A stretch of 50,198 nt of DNA from Thermomicrobiaceae bacterium (GTDB taxonomy: Bacteria; Chloroflexota; Chloroflexia; Thermomicrobiales; Thermomicrobiaceae), in the NCBI GenBank assembly GCA_014874455.1, contig JADBJL010000082.1, forward strand, positions 1 to 50,198, written 5' to 3'. The translations under genes and the position numbers were made by a program. Positions 36,999 to 46,116 of the stretch are shown piece by piece; positions within the stretch are counted from its first letter, which is position 1, and each line of letters begins with the position of its first letter. Under the pieces are notes generated by a model. That model ran no database searches, was not told the origin of the DNA, and was given only the letters and a program-made list of their open reading frames with translations.

Positions 36999-37741
36999 GG
37001 GGCGGATTCGCCCGGCCTGCCCGCCTGCCGAAAGGCCTCGTACTCGGCGAGCGTCGCCTCGTTCGGTGGATAGACGCCGATGATGCTGCTGCCCGCCACG
37101 ACCTTCCGGTAGATGAACGCTTCGAGCCGCTCCTGCTCGTAGGCGGCTCGCGCGACCTCCTCGACGACCGAGCGCGGGATGACGATGACACCTTCGGCAT
37201 CCCCCACGATCACGTCACCGGGTAAAACAGCCACGCCGCCGCAGGCGATGGGCACGTTGATGTCCGCCGGGTGGTGGATGCTGATCGAGAGGTTCGCGTT
37301 CTGCCCACGGGCGTAGGCCGGGATGCCCAGCTCGCGGATCTCCGGCGTGTCGCGGAAGGCGCCGTCGGTGACGATACCCGCCGCGCCGCGGGCCTTGATC
37401 CGGGCGGCCAGGATGTTGCCGAGGACGCCGGCCTGCGTGTCTCCGCGCGCGTCGATGACCAGCACGTCGCCAGGGCCGACCGACTCGACTGCGATCCGCT
37501 GCTTGTTCGTCAGGTTGTCGAACTCGCCGGTGCGCTCCAGATCCTCGCGCACCGGAATGTAGCGCAGCGTGAACGCTTGGCCGACCAGCCGCAGATCGGG
37601 ACGCAGTGGCCGGACATCGTGCATGAACAGGTTGCGAAAGCCTCGGCGGTAGAGCTGGGTGCTCAGCGTCGCCGTGCTGACGGCGCGCAGCAGCTCGAGG
37701 ATCTCCGGGTCGACGGGCTGCACCTGCCGGGCCTCCGACAT
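36995..37741 (-). CDS. RraA-like protein (HMG/oxaloacetate aldolase family)
   Basis: A 248-residue member of the RraA/HMG-aldolase fold. Signature segments: LSTATLSTQLYRRG near the N-terminus, DVLVIDARGDTQAGVLGNILAARIKARGAAGIVTDGAFRD with the metal- and substrate-binding D-x4-RD, and PGDVIVGDAEGVIVIPR. These proteins cleave 4-hydroxy-4-methyl-2-oxoglutarate or decarboxylate oxaloacetate; some are RNase E regulators, but this length and the D-RD motif favour an enzyme. ATG codons at 37747 and 37741 are both near GGAGGGAGG; the latter has proper spacing. An extended -10 form (TGATACGAT, 37796-37788, minus) lies over the end of the DUF4349 gene. Confidence 0.85.
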   Translation of the reverse strand: MSEARQVQPVDPEILELLRAVSTATLSTQLYRRGFRNLFMHDVRPLRPDLRLVGQAFTLRYIPVREDLERTGEFDNLTNKQRIAVESVGPGDVLVIDARGDTQAGVLGNILAARIKARGAAGIVTDGAFRDTPEIRELGIPAYARGQNANLSISIHHPADINVPIACGGVAVLPGDVIVGDAEGVIVIPRSVVEEVARAAYEQERLEAFIYRKVVAGSSIIGVYPPNEATLAEYEAFRQAGRPGESAP

Positions 37742-37793
37742 CGCCATCCTCCCTCCAGAGCTCGACCTCCCGAAGAGACCGCCTGCCATCGTA

Positions 37794-38729
37794 TCATGGG
37801 TGAGTTGCGCCGGTCGCCTGTCGCCGGCCGCGCCAGCGCAGCACGAGCGCGGCGAGAACCGCCAGGATCGGCCACAGCCACCAGAGGAAGACGACCGACA
37901 TCACGATGATCTCGGCGACTCCGCCGATGAACCGGAGCGAAGCGCGCCAGGCGCGCTCGACGGCGCGCGCGAAGTCGAACGCTGGGCCTCCTGGCTCCTG
38001 CGGCGCCGGTGCCGGAACCAGGGTAATGGTCGCTTGTGCGTAGGCGATGTGCCGCTCGAGGTACTGCTTGCGCCCGGTTACCTGCTCGATCTCGTAGCGA
38101 ATCCGGCTCAGCTCTTGCTCGACCCGCAGGATCTCCTCGATCGTGGTGGCCCGGTCGAGCAGCGCCAGGTAGCGCTGCTCGGTGGCCTGGAGGTTGCGCA
38201 GCCGGGCGTCGAGGTCGAGGTACTCCTCGGTCACGTCCTGGCTCTGGAGCTGCTCGCGCTCGACCTCGACGACGAGCGGACTCGTGCGCACCTGGTTGAG
38301 AAACTGGTCGAAACGCTCGGACGGCACCTGCACGGTGAGGACGGCTGTGCCGCCCGTCTTGTCATCCCCCTGGGCGTAGGTGGAGGAGCTGAGCACGAAG
38401 CCTCCGGCATCGACCGTCAACTGCCGGATCGCGACCAGCGCTTGGCCGACATCGCTCACGCTGAGCGAAAGTTCAGCCGTCCGGATGACGAAGCGGTCGA
38501 AGACACCGAGAGCGGTGGTTCCGGTGGAAGCTGGCACGCTCATCTCCGGAGCGCCCGCCGCCGGAGCCTGGCGAGCCTGGTCGGCGACGACCGCGGTCGA
38601 TGCTACCCCGGGCTGTACGGCCTGCCCTCCTGGTCGCTCGCCCCGGCTGCAGGCCGTCGCCAGGGCCAGTGCGACCAGCAGCGAGAGGAGCACTGCGGCG
38701 AGCGGGCGTGTGGTGCGGATCGATCCCAT
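37794..38729 (-). CDS. DUF4349 lipoprotein
   Basis: A 311-residue protein with an N-terminal lipoprotein signal (basic start, hydrophobic segment, lipobox LATAC), a DUF4349 domain (RFVIRTAELSLSVSDVGQAL, GGFVLSSSTYAQG, VQVPSERFDQFLNQV) containing a coiled coil (EEYLDLDARLRNLQATEQRY, RIRYEIEQVTGRKQYLERHI), and a C-terminal membrane segment (VMSVVFLWWLWPILAVLAALVL) followed by arginines. It is thus fixed to the membrane at both ends. The ATG at 38729 follows AGGAGGCAGGAG. The function of this family is unknown. Confidence 0.87.
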   Translation of the reverse strand: MGSIRTTRPLAAVLLSLLVALALATACSRGERPGGQAVQPGVASTAVVADQARQAPAAGAPEMSVPASTGTTALGVFDRFVIRTAELSLSVSDVGQALVAIRQLTVDAGGFVLSSSTYAQGDDKTGGTAVLTVQVPSERFDQFLNQVRTSPLVVEVEREQLQSQDVTEEYLDLDARLRNLQATEQRYLALLDRATTIEEILRVEQELSRIRYEIEQVTGRKQYLERHIAYAQATITLVPAPAPQEPGGPAFDFARAVERAWRASLRFIGGVAEIIVMSVVFLWWLWPILAVLAALVLRWRGRRQATGATHP

Positions 38730-38865
38730 CTCCTGCCTCCTCGTTGCCTGGGGCTGCGTTCTCACCGTTGAAGACGCCGGAGTTCAGGAGCAGGTTCCCT
38801 TTCGGTGGCCTGGCCCGCCGTTCGGGCGGGTGACGGCCGCTCAGCGCCTGCTCAGGAGCGTGGTG

Positions 38866-39090
38866 TCAGCGCCGGAAGAAGAGGTTGAGCGCGATGGTCA
38901 GAATGATGCTCAGGAGGAGCATCGTCGCCAGCGGGATGTAGATCGTCACGTTGTCGCGCCGGTAGACGATGTCGCCTGGCAGCCGGCCGAGGTAGGGCAC
39001 GCGACCGGCCAGCAGGAGCAGCAGCCCGACGACGACCAGCACGATGCCGAGTGCGATGATGGCTTTCGCCAGTGGATCGATCCCGCTCAT
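38866..39090 (-). CDS. DUF2905 small membrane protein
   Basis: A 74-residue protein with two hydrophobic segments (IIALGIVLVVVGLLLLLAG and YIPLATMLLLSIILTIALNL) around the conserved GRLPGDIVYRRDNVTIYIPL, the DUF2905 signature. Function unknown; it is widespread in Gram-positive bacteria and Chloroflexota. It follows another small membrane protein gene on the same strand. The RBS is weak (GAGAG close to the ATG). Confidence 0.88.
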   Translation of the reverse strand: MSGIDPLAKAIIALGIVLVVVGLLLLLAGRVPYLGRLPGDIVYRRDNVTIYIPLATMLLLSIILTIALNLFFRR

Positions 39091-39174
39091 CTCTCGTCGT
39101 CCCGTGTCAGTTACCCGGTGGCCTGCGGTGAAGCGACTTGTCGCTGGGCAGCCCGACCGCGGAAGGCCCGGATG

Positions 39175-39309
39175 CTAGCGCTCGCCGAACAGCTCTCCAA
39201 GGTGCGCCGCGATGTCGAAGATCAGCATCATCAGCAAGGGCACCAGCAGCAGGACGACCGGGATCAACAGGACTTTGACGACCTCGACCAGAATGGTATC
39301 GGGCTCCAT
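39175..39309 (-). CDS. 44-residue single-span membrane protein
   Basis: A short protein beginning MEPDTILVEVVKVLLIPVV with one long hydrophobic segment (LLIPVVLLLVPLLMMLIFDIAA) and a charged end. GAGGGGAC is well placed ahead of the ATG at 39309, and the frame closes with TAG before the DUF2905 gene. I know no family. The good RBS and clean single-pass pattern make it more credible than a random frame. It lies 156 nt behind clpB on the same strand. Confidence 0.5.
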   Translation of the reverse strand: MEPDTILVEVVKVLLIPVVLLLVPLLMMLIFDIAAHLGELFGER

Positions 39310-39465
39310 GTGTCGTCCCCTCGGCAGGCCTGACTCCCTGCGTCGCGCGTGCAGCCTCTCTGCTGCGGTGGCCGCCCGCAACCTCTGGCTGTACAGGCCC
39401 GTGGCGGCCCGGCGGCGGAGGGGCGAGCGGCCGTTATCGCTGCCCCTCCACTCGGCCTTCCGATT

Positions 39466-42078
39466 CTACGCGACGACCTCGGCTTCCGTGAGCACGCCCC
39501 GGATGCTGAGGTTACCGTCCGGGCCGATATCCACGAACACCGTCTCCCCTTCGCGAACCTCGCCGCGCAGCAGCTTGGTCGCCAGCGGGTCGAGCAGCTC
39601 GCGCTGGATGACGCGCTTGAGCGGCCGCGCGCCGAAGACCGGGTCGTAGCCCCGCTCGGCGAGCAGTTCCTTGGCCCTGGGCGTGATCTGCAACGTCAGG
39701 TCGCGGTCGTGGAGCCGGTTGCGCACCTGGCGGAGCTGGATCTCGACGATCTCAGCGAGCTGCTCGCGGGTGAGCGGCTTGAAGATGATGATTTCGTCGA
39801 TCCGGTTCAGGAACTCCGGCCGGAAGTGCGCGCGTACCGCCTCCATCACCCGGCGCCGGATCTCCTGCTCGCCCTGCGGGCCGATAGCCTGGATGTACGA
39901 GGAGCCGAGGTTGCTGGTCATGATGATGACCGTGTTGCGGAAATCGACGGTGTGCCCCTGTCCGTCGGTCAGCCGGCCGTCGTCCAGCACCTGGAGCAGC
40001 ACGTTGAACACCTCCGGGTGCGCCTTCTCGATCTCGTCGAAGAGCACGACCGAGTAGGGCCGCCGGCGTACCGCCTCCGTAAGCTGGCCGCCCTCCTCGT
40101 ACCCGACGTAGCCCGGCGGCGCGCCGATCAGTCGCGACACCGTGTGCCGCTCCTGGTACTCGGACATGTCGATACGCACCATCGCCCGCTCGTCGTCGAA
40201 GAGGAACTCGGCCAGTGCTCGAGCCAGCTCGGTCTTGCCGACCCCGGTGGGGCCCAGGAAGATGAAGCTCCCCAGCGGCCGGTTCGGATCCTGCAGGCCG
40301 GCTCGCGCCCGGCGAATCGCGTTGGACACCGCCTGCACCGCTTCGTCCTGGCCGACCACCCGCTCGTGCAGTCGCTCCTCCATGTGGATCAGCTTCTCGG
40401 TCTCGCTCTCCATCAGCTTCGCCACCGGGATGCCCGTCCAGGCACTCACGACCTCGGCGATGTCGTCAGCGTCCACTTCTTCCTTGAGCAGCCGGCCGTG
40501 CGTCTGCACCTCGCTCAGCCGGCGCTCCTCTTGCCGGAGCTGCCGCTCCAGCTCGACCAGCCGGCCGTACTGCAGCTCCGAGGCACGCGCATAGTCCGCC
40601 TGGCGCTGTGCCTGCTCGATCTCGTGGCGGGTCTGCTCGATCTGCTGCTTCAGCTCGCTGATCCGCTGCAGCGCCTGGCGCTCCTGCTCCCACTGGGAGC
40701 GCAGCACCTGCTCCTGCTCTCGCAAGTTGGCCAGCTCCCGCTCCAGCTCCTGCAGCCGCTGGCGCGAGGCCTCGTCGCGCTCCTTGCGCAGCGCCTCACG
40801 CTCGATCTCGAGCTGGGTGATCCGGCGCAGCAGCTCGTCCAGCTCGGCCGGCATGCTGGTGATCTCCATCCGCAGCCGCGCCGCTGCCTCGTCGACGAGG
40901 TCGATAGCCTTGTCCGGCAGGAAGCGGCTGGTGATATAGCGGTGCGAGAGGAGTGCGGCTGCGACCAGCGCAGAGTCGAGGATGCGCACCTGGTGGTGGA
41001 GTTCGTAGCGCTCGCGCAGCCCGCGGAGGATGCTGATCGTCTCCTCGACTGTCGGCTCGCCGACGTAGACCGGCTGGAAACGCCGCTCCAGTGCCGGATC
41101 CTTCTCGATGTGCTTGCGGTACTCGTCGAGCGTCGTGGCGCCGATGGCATGCAGCTCACCGCGCGCCAGCATCGGCTTCAGCATGTTCGAAGCGTCCAGC
41201 GCGCCTTCGGCCGCGCCAGCGCCGACGACGGTGTGTACCTCGTCGATGAAGACGATGATCTCGCCCTCGGCCTGCTGGATCTCGTTGAGGACAGCCTTTA
41301 ACCGCTCCTCGAACTCACCGCGGAACTTCGCGCCCGCCACCATCGCGGCCAGGTCGAGCTGGACGATCCGCTTGTCCTTCAACCCTTCGGGCACGTCGCC
41401 GCGCACGATCCGCTGGGCCAGACCCTCGACGATGGCGGTTTTGCCCACGCCTGGATCACCGATCAACACCGGGTTGTTCTTCGTCCGGCGCAGGAGAACC
41501 TGGATGACCCGGCGGATCTCCTCGTCCCGGCCGATCACCGGGTCGAGCTTGCCCTGCCGGGCCAGCCCGGTCAGGTCGCGCCCGTAGCGCTCCAGTGCCT
41601 GGTACGTGCTCTCGGGCGTCGGTGTCGTGACTCGCTGAGCCCCACGGATCTGGCTCAAGGCCGAGAGGACACGCTCGCGGGTCACGCCGAGCCGCGCCAG
41701 CGCCTGGACGCCGGGAGAGCGAGGAGCCGCGTCCAACGCGGCGAGCAGCAAGTGCTCGGTGCTGATGTAGTCGTCGCCGAACGCCTGGGCCTCCGCATCG
41801 GCTCGTTCGAGGACTCGTCGCAGTACCGGTGAAACCGACGGCTGCGCCGCGTACTGCAGTCGCGGTAACCGCTCGACGGCCCGCTCCAGCTCGGCTGCGA
41901 CCGCGCGCGGATCGAGCTGCAGCCGCAGCAAGACCTGCGGCACGACCCCGTCAGCCTGTGCAGCCAGCGCGTGCAGCAGGTGCTCGACGTCGAGCTGGGC
42001 GTGCTGGTGAGTCTCGGCCGTCCGCTGGGCGGTAAGCAGCGCCTCTTGGGCCTTTTCGGTGAATCGCTGCGCGCTCAT
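39466..42078 (-). CDS. clpB: ATP-dependent disaggregase chaperone ClpB
   Basis: An 870-residue AAA+ protein of normal ClpB length. In order: a Clp N domain with two repeats, AAA1 with Walker [17 protein letters not shown] and Walker [11 protein letters not shown], a long middle-domain coiled coil (about 410-520, many Glu/Gln/Arg heptads) that separates ClpB from ClpA/ClpC, and AAA2 with [19 protein letters not shown] and [14 protein letters not shown], then the C-terminal domain. It solubilises heat-aggregated proteins with DnaK. It is directly downstream of hspR, and the 76-nt space between them holds two palindromes. AGGAGG is 14 bases before the ATG. Confidence 0.97.
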   Translation of the reverse strand: MSAQRFTEKAQEALLTAQRTAETHQHAQLDVEHLLHALAAQADGVVPQVLLRLQLDPRAVAAELERAVERLPRLQYAAQPSVSPVLRRVLERADAEAQAFGDDYISTEHLLLAALDAAPRSPGVQALARLGVTRERVLSALSQIRGAQRVTTPTPESTYQALERYGRDLTGLARQGKLDPVIGRDEEIRRVIQVLLRRTKNNPVLIGDPGVGKTAIVEGLAQRIVRGDVPEGLKDKRIVQLDLAAMVAGAKFRGEFEERLKAVLNEIQQAEGEIIVFIDEVHTVVGAGAAEGALDASNMLKPMLARGELHAIGATTLDEYRKHIEKDPALERRFQPVYVGEPTVEETISILRGLRERYELHHQVRILDSALVAAALLSHRYITSRFLPDKAIDLVDEAAARLRMEITSMPAELDELLRRITQLEIEREALRKERDEASRQRLQELERELANLREQEQVLRSQWEQERQALQRISELKQQIEQTRHEIEQAQRQADYARASELQYGRLVELERQLRQEERRLSEVQTHGRLLKEEVDADDIAEVVSAWTGIPVAKLMESETEKLIHMEERLHERVVGQDEAVQAVSNAIRRARAGLQDPNRPLGSFIFLGPTGVGKTELARALAEFLFDDERAMVRIDMSEYQERHTVSRLIGAPPGYVGYEEGGQLTEAVRRRPYSVVLFDEIEKAHPEVFNVLLQVLDDGRLTDGQGHTVDFRNTVIIMTSNLGSSYIQAIGPQGEQEIRRRVMEAVRAHFRPEFLNRIDEIIIFKPLTREQLAEIVEIQLRQVRNRLHDRDLTLQITPRAKELLAERGYDPVFGARPLKRVIQRELLDPLATKLLRGEVREGETVFVDIGPDGNLSIRGVLTEAEVVA

Positions 42079-42081
42079 GAC

Positions 42082-42118
42082 AGGAATCGATTCCTCCTGC
42101 TCTCAGGTCGATAGAGCA
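42082..42118. promoter_or_regulatory. Two inverted repeats in the hspR-clpB intergenic space
   Basis: AGGAATCGATTCCT (42082-42095) is a perfect 14-bp palindrome that overlaps the clpB RBS; TGCTCT-N9-AGAGCA (42098-42118) lies next to it. Either could be an operator or a translation-controlling RNA structure. Neither matches the HAIR consensus CTTGAGT-N7-ACTCAAG known for HspR in actinobacteria. Confidence 0.4.
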
Positions 42119-42154
42119 CGTGACATTGGTCTGACACGGTGAAGCGAGGCGATG

Positions 42155-42511
42155 CTACTGCTCTATACTGGCTCCGAGCTCCTGCAGCATCGAATCGATC
42201 TCCGCTACGACACTGTCGAAGATCCGGTCGTACTGCTCGGAGATCGCGAGGCACCGATCGCGAAGCTGACGCAGGCGCGACGTCAAGCCCAGCGCGAGCT
42301 GCACGCCCGCCAGGTTCACCCCGCGTTCCTCGACGAGGTGCTTGACCTGGCGCAGTCGCTCCAGATCTTCGGCTGAGTAGAGCCGCAGGTTGCCCGGTGT
42401 CCGCGACGGCGCGACGAAGCCCTCGCGCTCGTACTTGCGCAGAGTCTGCGGGTGGAGCTCCAGGAGTCGCGCCGCAACGCTGATGACATAGAGCGGTTCA
42501 GATCGTCGCAT
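42155..42511 (-). CDS. hspR: HspR-type MerR-family heat-shock repressor
   Basis: A 118-residue MerR-type regulator: YVISVAARLLELHPQTLRKYEREGFV (helix-turn-helix), then PSRTPGNLRLYSAEDLERLRQVKHLVEERGVNLAGVQLAL, the typical HspR wing and linker, and a C-terminal coiled coil. HspR represses chaperone genes and is released when proteins unfold. It is the first gene in front of clpB and so probably controls its own transcript. An inverted repeat overlaps the promoter region upstream. Confidence 0.92.
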   Translation of the reverse strand: MRRSEPLYVISVAARLLELHPQTLRKYEREGFVAPSRTPGNLRLYSAEDLERLRQVKHLVEERGVNLAGVQLALGLTSRLRQLRDRCLAISEQYDRIFDSVVAEIDSMLQELGASIEQ

Positions 42512-42550
42512 ATCCTCTCCCCGCCTACCTCACCGACTTGACACAGCGCG

Positions 42551-42581
42551 ATTATAGCACATCTGATACGGAGTGTATCAA
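42551..42581 (-). promoter_or_regulatory. hspR-clpB promoter with overlapping inverted repeat
   Basis: On the minus strand TGCTATAAT (42559-42551) is an extended -10, 40 bases before the hspR start. TTGATA (42581-42576) is 19 bases upstream, a long spacing. The repeat TGATAC-N5-GTATCA (42564-42580) covers the -35 side and part of the spacer, an ideal place for a repressor such as HspR. Confidence 0.6.
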
Positions 42582-42727
42582 ACCGATCGGAGCCCCTCCA
42601 TGCCGCGGCTACCTGCACGTCGGGCGTTCCCCTGCTCCGGCAGAGCGCGCAGGCGCCGGAGGTCGCTGCCGGCGGCGCCGACTGCTGGGCACCGAGCCGT
42701 CGTCGGCCGAGCCGGTGAGACCGCTGG

Positions 42728-44527
42728 CTATCCTCGTCGCGGCAGCGACTGGCTGAGCTGCAGGCCGAGCGGCAGAGCAGGTGCCTCATCGATGTCGGAC
42801 GCCCGCTGGAGTTCGTCTTCGAGGAGCGGCGTGCTCCCGAAGCTCAGTCGCACGACCGTGAGCAGCGTCCTCGCGTCCCGACCACGGCGGAGTGCCAGGT
42901 AGGCCCTGGCAGCGAGGACATACCCTGCTGGGGGCATACTCCAGAACCCGGGGCAGCGAGTGAAATCGTAGCTGGGATCGATCTTCAGTGCGTGCAGGAA
43001 CTCGCTCTCCGCGGCGTGGTAGTCGCCTCGACGCGCCAGCTTGATCGCCCGGCTGGTTACCGCCTCGGCCGCATTGAACCTCACGACACGCGGCCGCTCC
43101 GTCTCCCGGTGCCCCACCGAAGCAGCAGGAACCGACCACGAGCGACGCGGCGAGCCCGCTGCCGGCTTGCGGGAGGGCTGGCGTGACTCTGGTCGCGTGG
43201 GCATCGTGCTCGGACGTCCGCGCTGGCGTCGGGTATGACGGGCGGCCGGACGGGCTGCAGGGGCTGCCACCGAAGCGAACAGCCGGGCATCGATGGCTCG
43301 CCGCCTGGCGGCTCGGCGCCGTTGCCAGAGGAGGCTTCCGAGCCCGAGCACGGCCGGATAGGTGGTGACCACAGCCAGCGCAGCGCCCATCGCCAGGAGT
43401 GCCGACAGTGGCCAGCGCCAGGTCTCGCGCGACGACCCTTGAGCGGCACTCGCCGGGCGAACGACCGCCACGTCGGGAGCCGCCCGGTCGACTGCGAGGC
43501 TCCCCGTCGTCCGGTTCTCGGACGGCCCGGCGAGGGCGGAGGGTCCCGGTGTGGTCGCGGCCACACGCTGGGGGAATTCGCTGCTCCTGGTGGCTGAGGC
43601 AGATGCGGATCCGGCGGGTAGTGCCGCTCGAGGGATAGCTGTGGCGAAGGGTTCCTGAGCAGTATTGCCGCTGGCGAGCTGAGCGAATCCATAGTCGAGC
43701 AGGACTCGGGCGTCCTCGTACCAGGCTTCGACCGAGCTTCCGAGCACGATCGCGATGACAGTGTGGCCATCGAGCTCCGCCGCCTCCATCAGGCAGTAGC
43801 CGCACCCGTCCGTGATGCCGGTCTTGCCGCCGATGAGTCCCGGGTACGAGCCCAGCAGCCGGTTCGACTGCTGCAGCGAGTAGCGCCCGTCCTCGTAGAC
43901 CGGGCTGCTGATGATCCGGCGGAAGGTCGGGTTTTGAAGCGCCTCGCGGGTCACCAGCGCCAGCTCCCGGGCGGTGGTGCGATGCCCTGGCTGATCTAGC
44001 CCGTGCGGGTTGAGCAGCCGCGTGTCGCGGAGCCCCATTCGCTTGAGCATCAGGTTTGTCCGCCGCATGAAACGGTCGACCGACTCCTGGGGCGAATCAC
44101 CAGGGAGCGCCCCGAGGTTGCGGGCGATGGTCATGGCGGCGTCATTGCCCGAGGGCAACAGGAGCCCGTAGAGTGCTGTCTCGAGTGTCAGCTTGTCACC
44201 CGCTGCGAGGCCCATCGATGCCTCGCCGACGAGATCGGACGGCTCGACGGTGAGCATCTGATCTAGCGGCGCGGTCTCGAGCGCGACCAGCGCGGTCACG
44301 ATCTTGGTCAGGCTGGCGGGCGCCCACGGTTCATCGGCGCGCTTTTCATACAGGACGGCACCGGTGTCGGCGTCGATGACGATGGCGGACGCGGCCACGA
44401 CCTCGGGCGCTGCCGCCCGGAGAGATACCGGATCGGAACCTAACGCGGTCGCCATCGCTGCGATGAGCGCCAACAGCCGGAAGACCCGGCTTGAAGCTCC
44501 CCCACCAGTCACATCGCCCATCCTCAC
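42728..44527 (-). CDS. D-alanyl-D-alanine carboxypeptidase (DacA/PBP5 type) with C-terminal membrane and TPR-like extension
   Basis: The 599-residue product has a signal-like N-terminus (16-40) and an S11 carboxypeptidase domain with S72-x-x-K75 (ASLTK), SGN (126-128) and KTG (235-237), all catalytic. After residue ~290 there is a Ser/Pro/Ala linker, a membrane span near 375-405, a basic region of ~90 residues rich in Arg/Pro/Ser, and a final ~110 residues with TPR-like helices (RAIKLARRGDYHAAESEFLHALKIDPS, ending YVLAARAYLALRRGRDA). Ordinary PBP5 proteins are ~400 residues. The domain trims pentapeptides outside the cell; the extension would be cytosolic. A GTG at 44527 or ATG at 44521 are both possible starts. 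Confidence 0.85.
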   Translation of the reverse strand: MRMGDVTGGGASSRVFRLLALIAAMATALGSDPVSLRAAAPEVVAASAIVIDADTGAVLYEKRADEPWAPASLTKIVTALVALETAPLDQMLTVEPSDLVGEASMGLAAGDKLTLETALYGLLLPSGNDAAMTIARNLGALPGDSPQESVDRFMRRTNLMLKRMGLRDTRLLNPHGLDQPGHRTTARELALVTREALQNPTFRRIISSPVYEDGRYSLQQSNRLLGSYPGLIGGKTGITDGCGYCLMEAAELDGHTVIAIVLGSSVEAWYEDARVLLDYGFAQLASGNTAQEPFATAIPRAALPAGSASASATRSSEFPQRVAATTPGPSALAGPSENRTTGSLAVDRAAPDVAVVRPASAAQGSSRETWRWPLSALLAMGAALAVVTTYPAVLGLGSLLWQRRRAARRRAIDARLFASVAAPAARPAARHTRRQRGRPSTMPTRPESRQPSRKPAAGSPRRSWSVPAASVGHRETERPRVVRFNAAEAVTSRAIKLARRGDYHAAESEFLHALKIDPSYDFTRCPGFWSMPPAGYVLAARAYLALRRGRDARTLLTVVRLSFGSTPLLEDELQRASDIDEAPALPLGLQLSQSLPRRG

Positions 44528-44612
44528 TAGGCAGCCAGAGCAGCTCCCTGGCTACGCGAGCGTCACGAACCGGTGCCGTCGAGTCACCATGCTAGCAGGT
44601 CGCGGGCGTACG

Positions 44613-44622
44613 TACAATAGCA
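44613..44622. promoter_or_regulatory. Overlapping bidirectional -10 elements
   Basis: TACAATAGCA reads as TACAAT on the plus strand (44613-44618, toward DUF362) and as TGCTATTGT on the minus strand (44622-44614, toward the carboxypeptidase). The gap of 224 bp between the two divergent genes shows no other clear element. Confidence 0.4.
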
Positions 44623-44751
44623 CGGATGACCGCATCGCCGCGAGTAGCGACCCTCCCGGCCCGGGTGATAGCATCGAGATGCCGCGGCGGGGGTGGAACG
44701 ACGGCCACGAGCGGTCGTCGCCGCCCATCGAGTACTGGACGGAGGACAGCG

Positions 44752-45960
44752 ATGGGGACGGATTTCCCTGGCAAAGGCCGCGTGGCGGTGCTGCGCACCT
44801 CGCCTGACACCGTGTTGGGCGACATCGGCCGGGTGATGCAGATGGCGGGCTACGGGGCGGCTCTGCCGAAGGATCGCGACACGATCCTGAAGGTCAACAT
44901 CACGTGGGACACGTGGTACCCCGGCTGTTCAACGACGCCCTGGCAGCTCGAAGGCGTGATCCGGCGGCTCAAGGCCGATGGCTATGGTCGCCTCATCGCC
45001 GCCCATAACCGCACGGTGGTGGTGGACGCGTACCGGGGTGAGCGCAACAACAAGCACAAGTACGTGGTGGACAAGTACGGCGTCGAGAACGTGCACCTCT
45101 ATGAGCCGGACGTCGAGTGGGTCGTCTACGAACCCAAGCACGAGTTGCTGGTGCTGCCAACGATCTTTCCCGAAGGAATCAAGATCCCGAAGCTCTTCCT
45201 CGGACGGAATATCATCCACCTGCCGACCGTCAAGACGCACGTCTTCACCACCATCACCGGCGCGATGAAGAACGCATTCGGCGGCCTGCTGAACGAGCGG
45301 CGGCACTGGACACATGCCGTCATCCACGAGACACTCGTCGACCTGCTGACGATCCAGCAGGAAATTCATTCCGGCATCTTCGCGGTGATGGACGGTACCT
45401 TCGCTGGCGATGGCCCGGGCCCGCGCGCGATGCGTCCGCACGAGAAGGACATCATACTGGCCAGCGCGGATCAGGTCGCGATCGATGCCATCAGCGCCAA
45501 ACTCCAGGGCTTCGACCCGCTCTCGATCCCCTTCATTCGCCTGGCGCACGAGCGCGGGCTCGGTGTCGGCGACCCGCGGGAGATCGAGGTGGTGGGTCTC
45601 GACATTTCGAACGAGAGCTGGGGTTTCGTTGCCGGTGACACGTTTGCCAGCAAGGGGCAGAAGCTGATCTACCACGGGCCGCTCAAGCCGTTCGAGAGCG
45701 TGCTGCTGCGCTCGCCGCTGGTACCGTGGTCGTACTTCGCGTCGAACTTCTACCACAATGTCTACTGGTACCCGGTACACGGTCGCCGCCGGGTGAAACG
45801 GGCTTTGGAGAGCAAGTGGGGCCAGCTCTTCCTCAGCTACGACGACGGGAAGGTGGCGCTACCGGGGCCGGAACCGAGGGCGACGGCGCTGGCTGTCGCT
45901 GGCCTCGCCGGGCTGCTCTTCGGTGCTCTGGCTCTGAGCCGCCGGCTGCGGGGCGCCTGA
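44752..45960 (+). CDS. DUF362 domain protein with C-terminal membrane anchor
   Basis: A 402-residue protein with the DUF362 core: ILKVNITWDTWYPGCSTTP, LPTVKTHVFTTITGAMKNAFGGLLNE, then ILASADQVAIDAISAKLQGFDP and IPFIRLAHERGLG. DUF362 proteins are of unclear function and often linked with iron-sulfur domains, which are absent here. A hydrophobic C-terminus (TALAVAGLAGLLFGALALSR) suggests a tail anchor. The ATG at 44752 follows GGAGGACAG; the longer frame to 44626 is not favoured. Confidence 0.85.
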   Translation: MGTDFPGKGRVAVLRTSPDTVLGDIGRVMQMAGYGAALPKDRDTILKVNITWDTWYPGCSTTPWQLEGVIRRLKADGYGRLIAAHNRTVVVDAYRGERNNKHKYVVDKYGVENVHLYEPDVEWVVYEPKHELLVLPTIFPEGIKIPKLFLGRNIIHLPTVKTHVFTTITGAMKNAFGGLLNERRHWTHAVIHETLVDLLTIQQEIHSGIFAVMDGTFAGDGPGPRAMRPHEKDIILASADQVAIDAISAKLQGFDPLSIPFIRLAHERGLGVGDPREIEVVGLDISNESWGFVAGDTFASKGQKLIYHGPLKPFESVLLRSPLVPWSYFASNFYHNVYWYPVHGRRRVKRALESKWGQLFLSYDDGKVALPGPEPRATALAVAGLAGLLFGALALSRRLRGA

Positions 45961-46067
45961 ACCCGAACGGGCCAAAGACTCGCGTTGGCCTGGTCAGGCG
46001 GTGACCTTGGGGAACCGCTGCCAGCCGGCGAGCGGGCCGGTACTGGTCGAGCGCGAGCTCTGGCGCG

Positions 46068-46076
46068 TGCTATAAT
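46068..46076 (+). promoter_or_regulatory. Extended -10 promoter for dnaN
   Basis: TGCTATAAT, 41 bases before the GTG start of dnaN. No -35 hexamer is seen. Confidence 0.65.
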
Positions 46077-46116
46077 GGCACAGGGGTGTGTACGGACACT
46101 GAAGGGAGCGACGGGC

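Noticed and set aside
39349-41301. A 650-codon open frame on the strand opposite clpB, and similar long frames opposite ffh, ftsY and the RraA-like gene.
   Set aside because: They mirror real genes in GC-rich DNA, have composition skewed to Arg/His/Asp/Val and show no family motifs.
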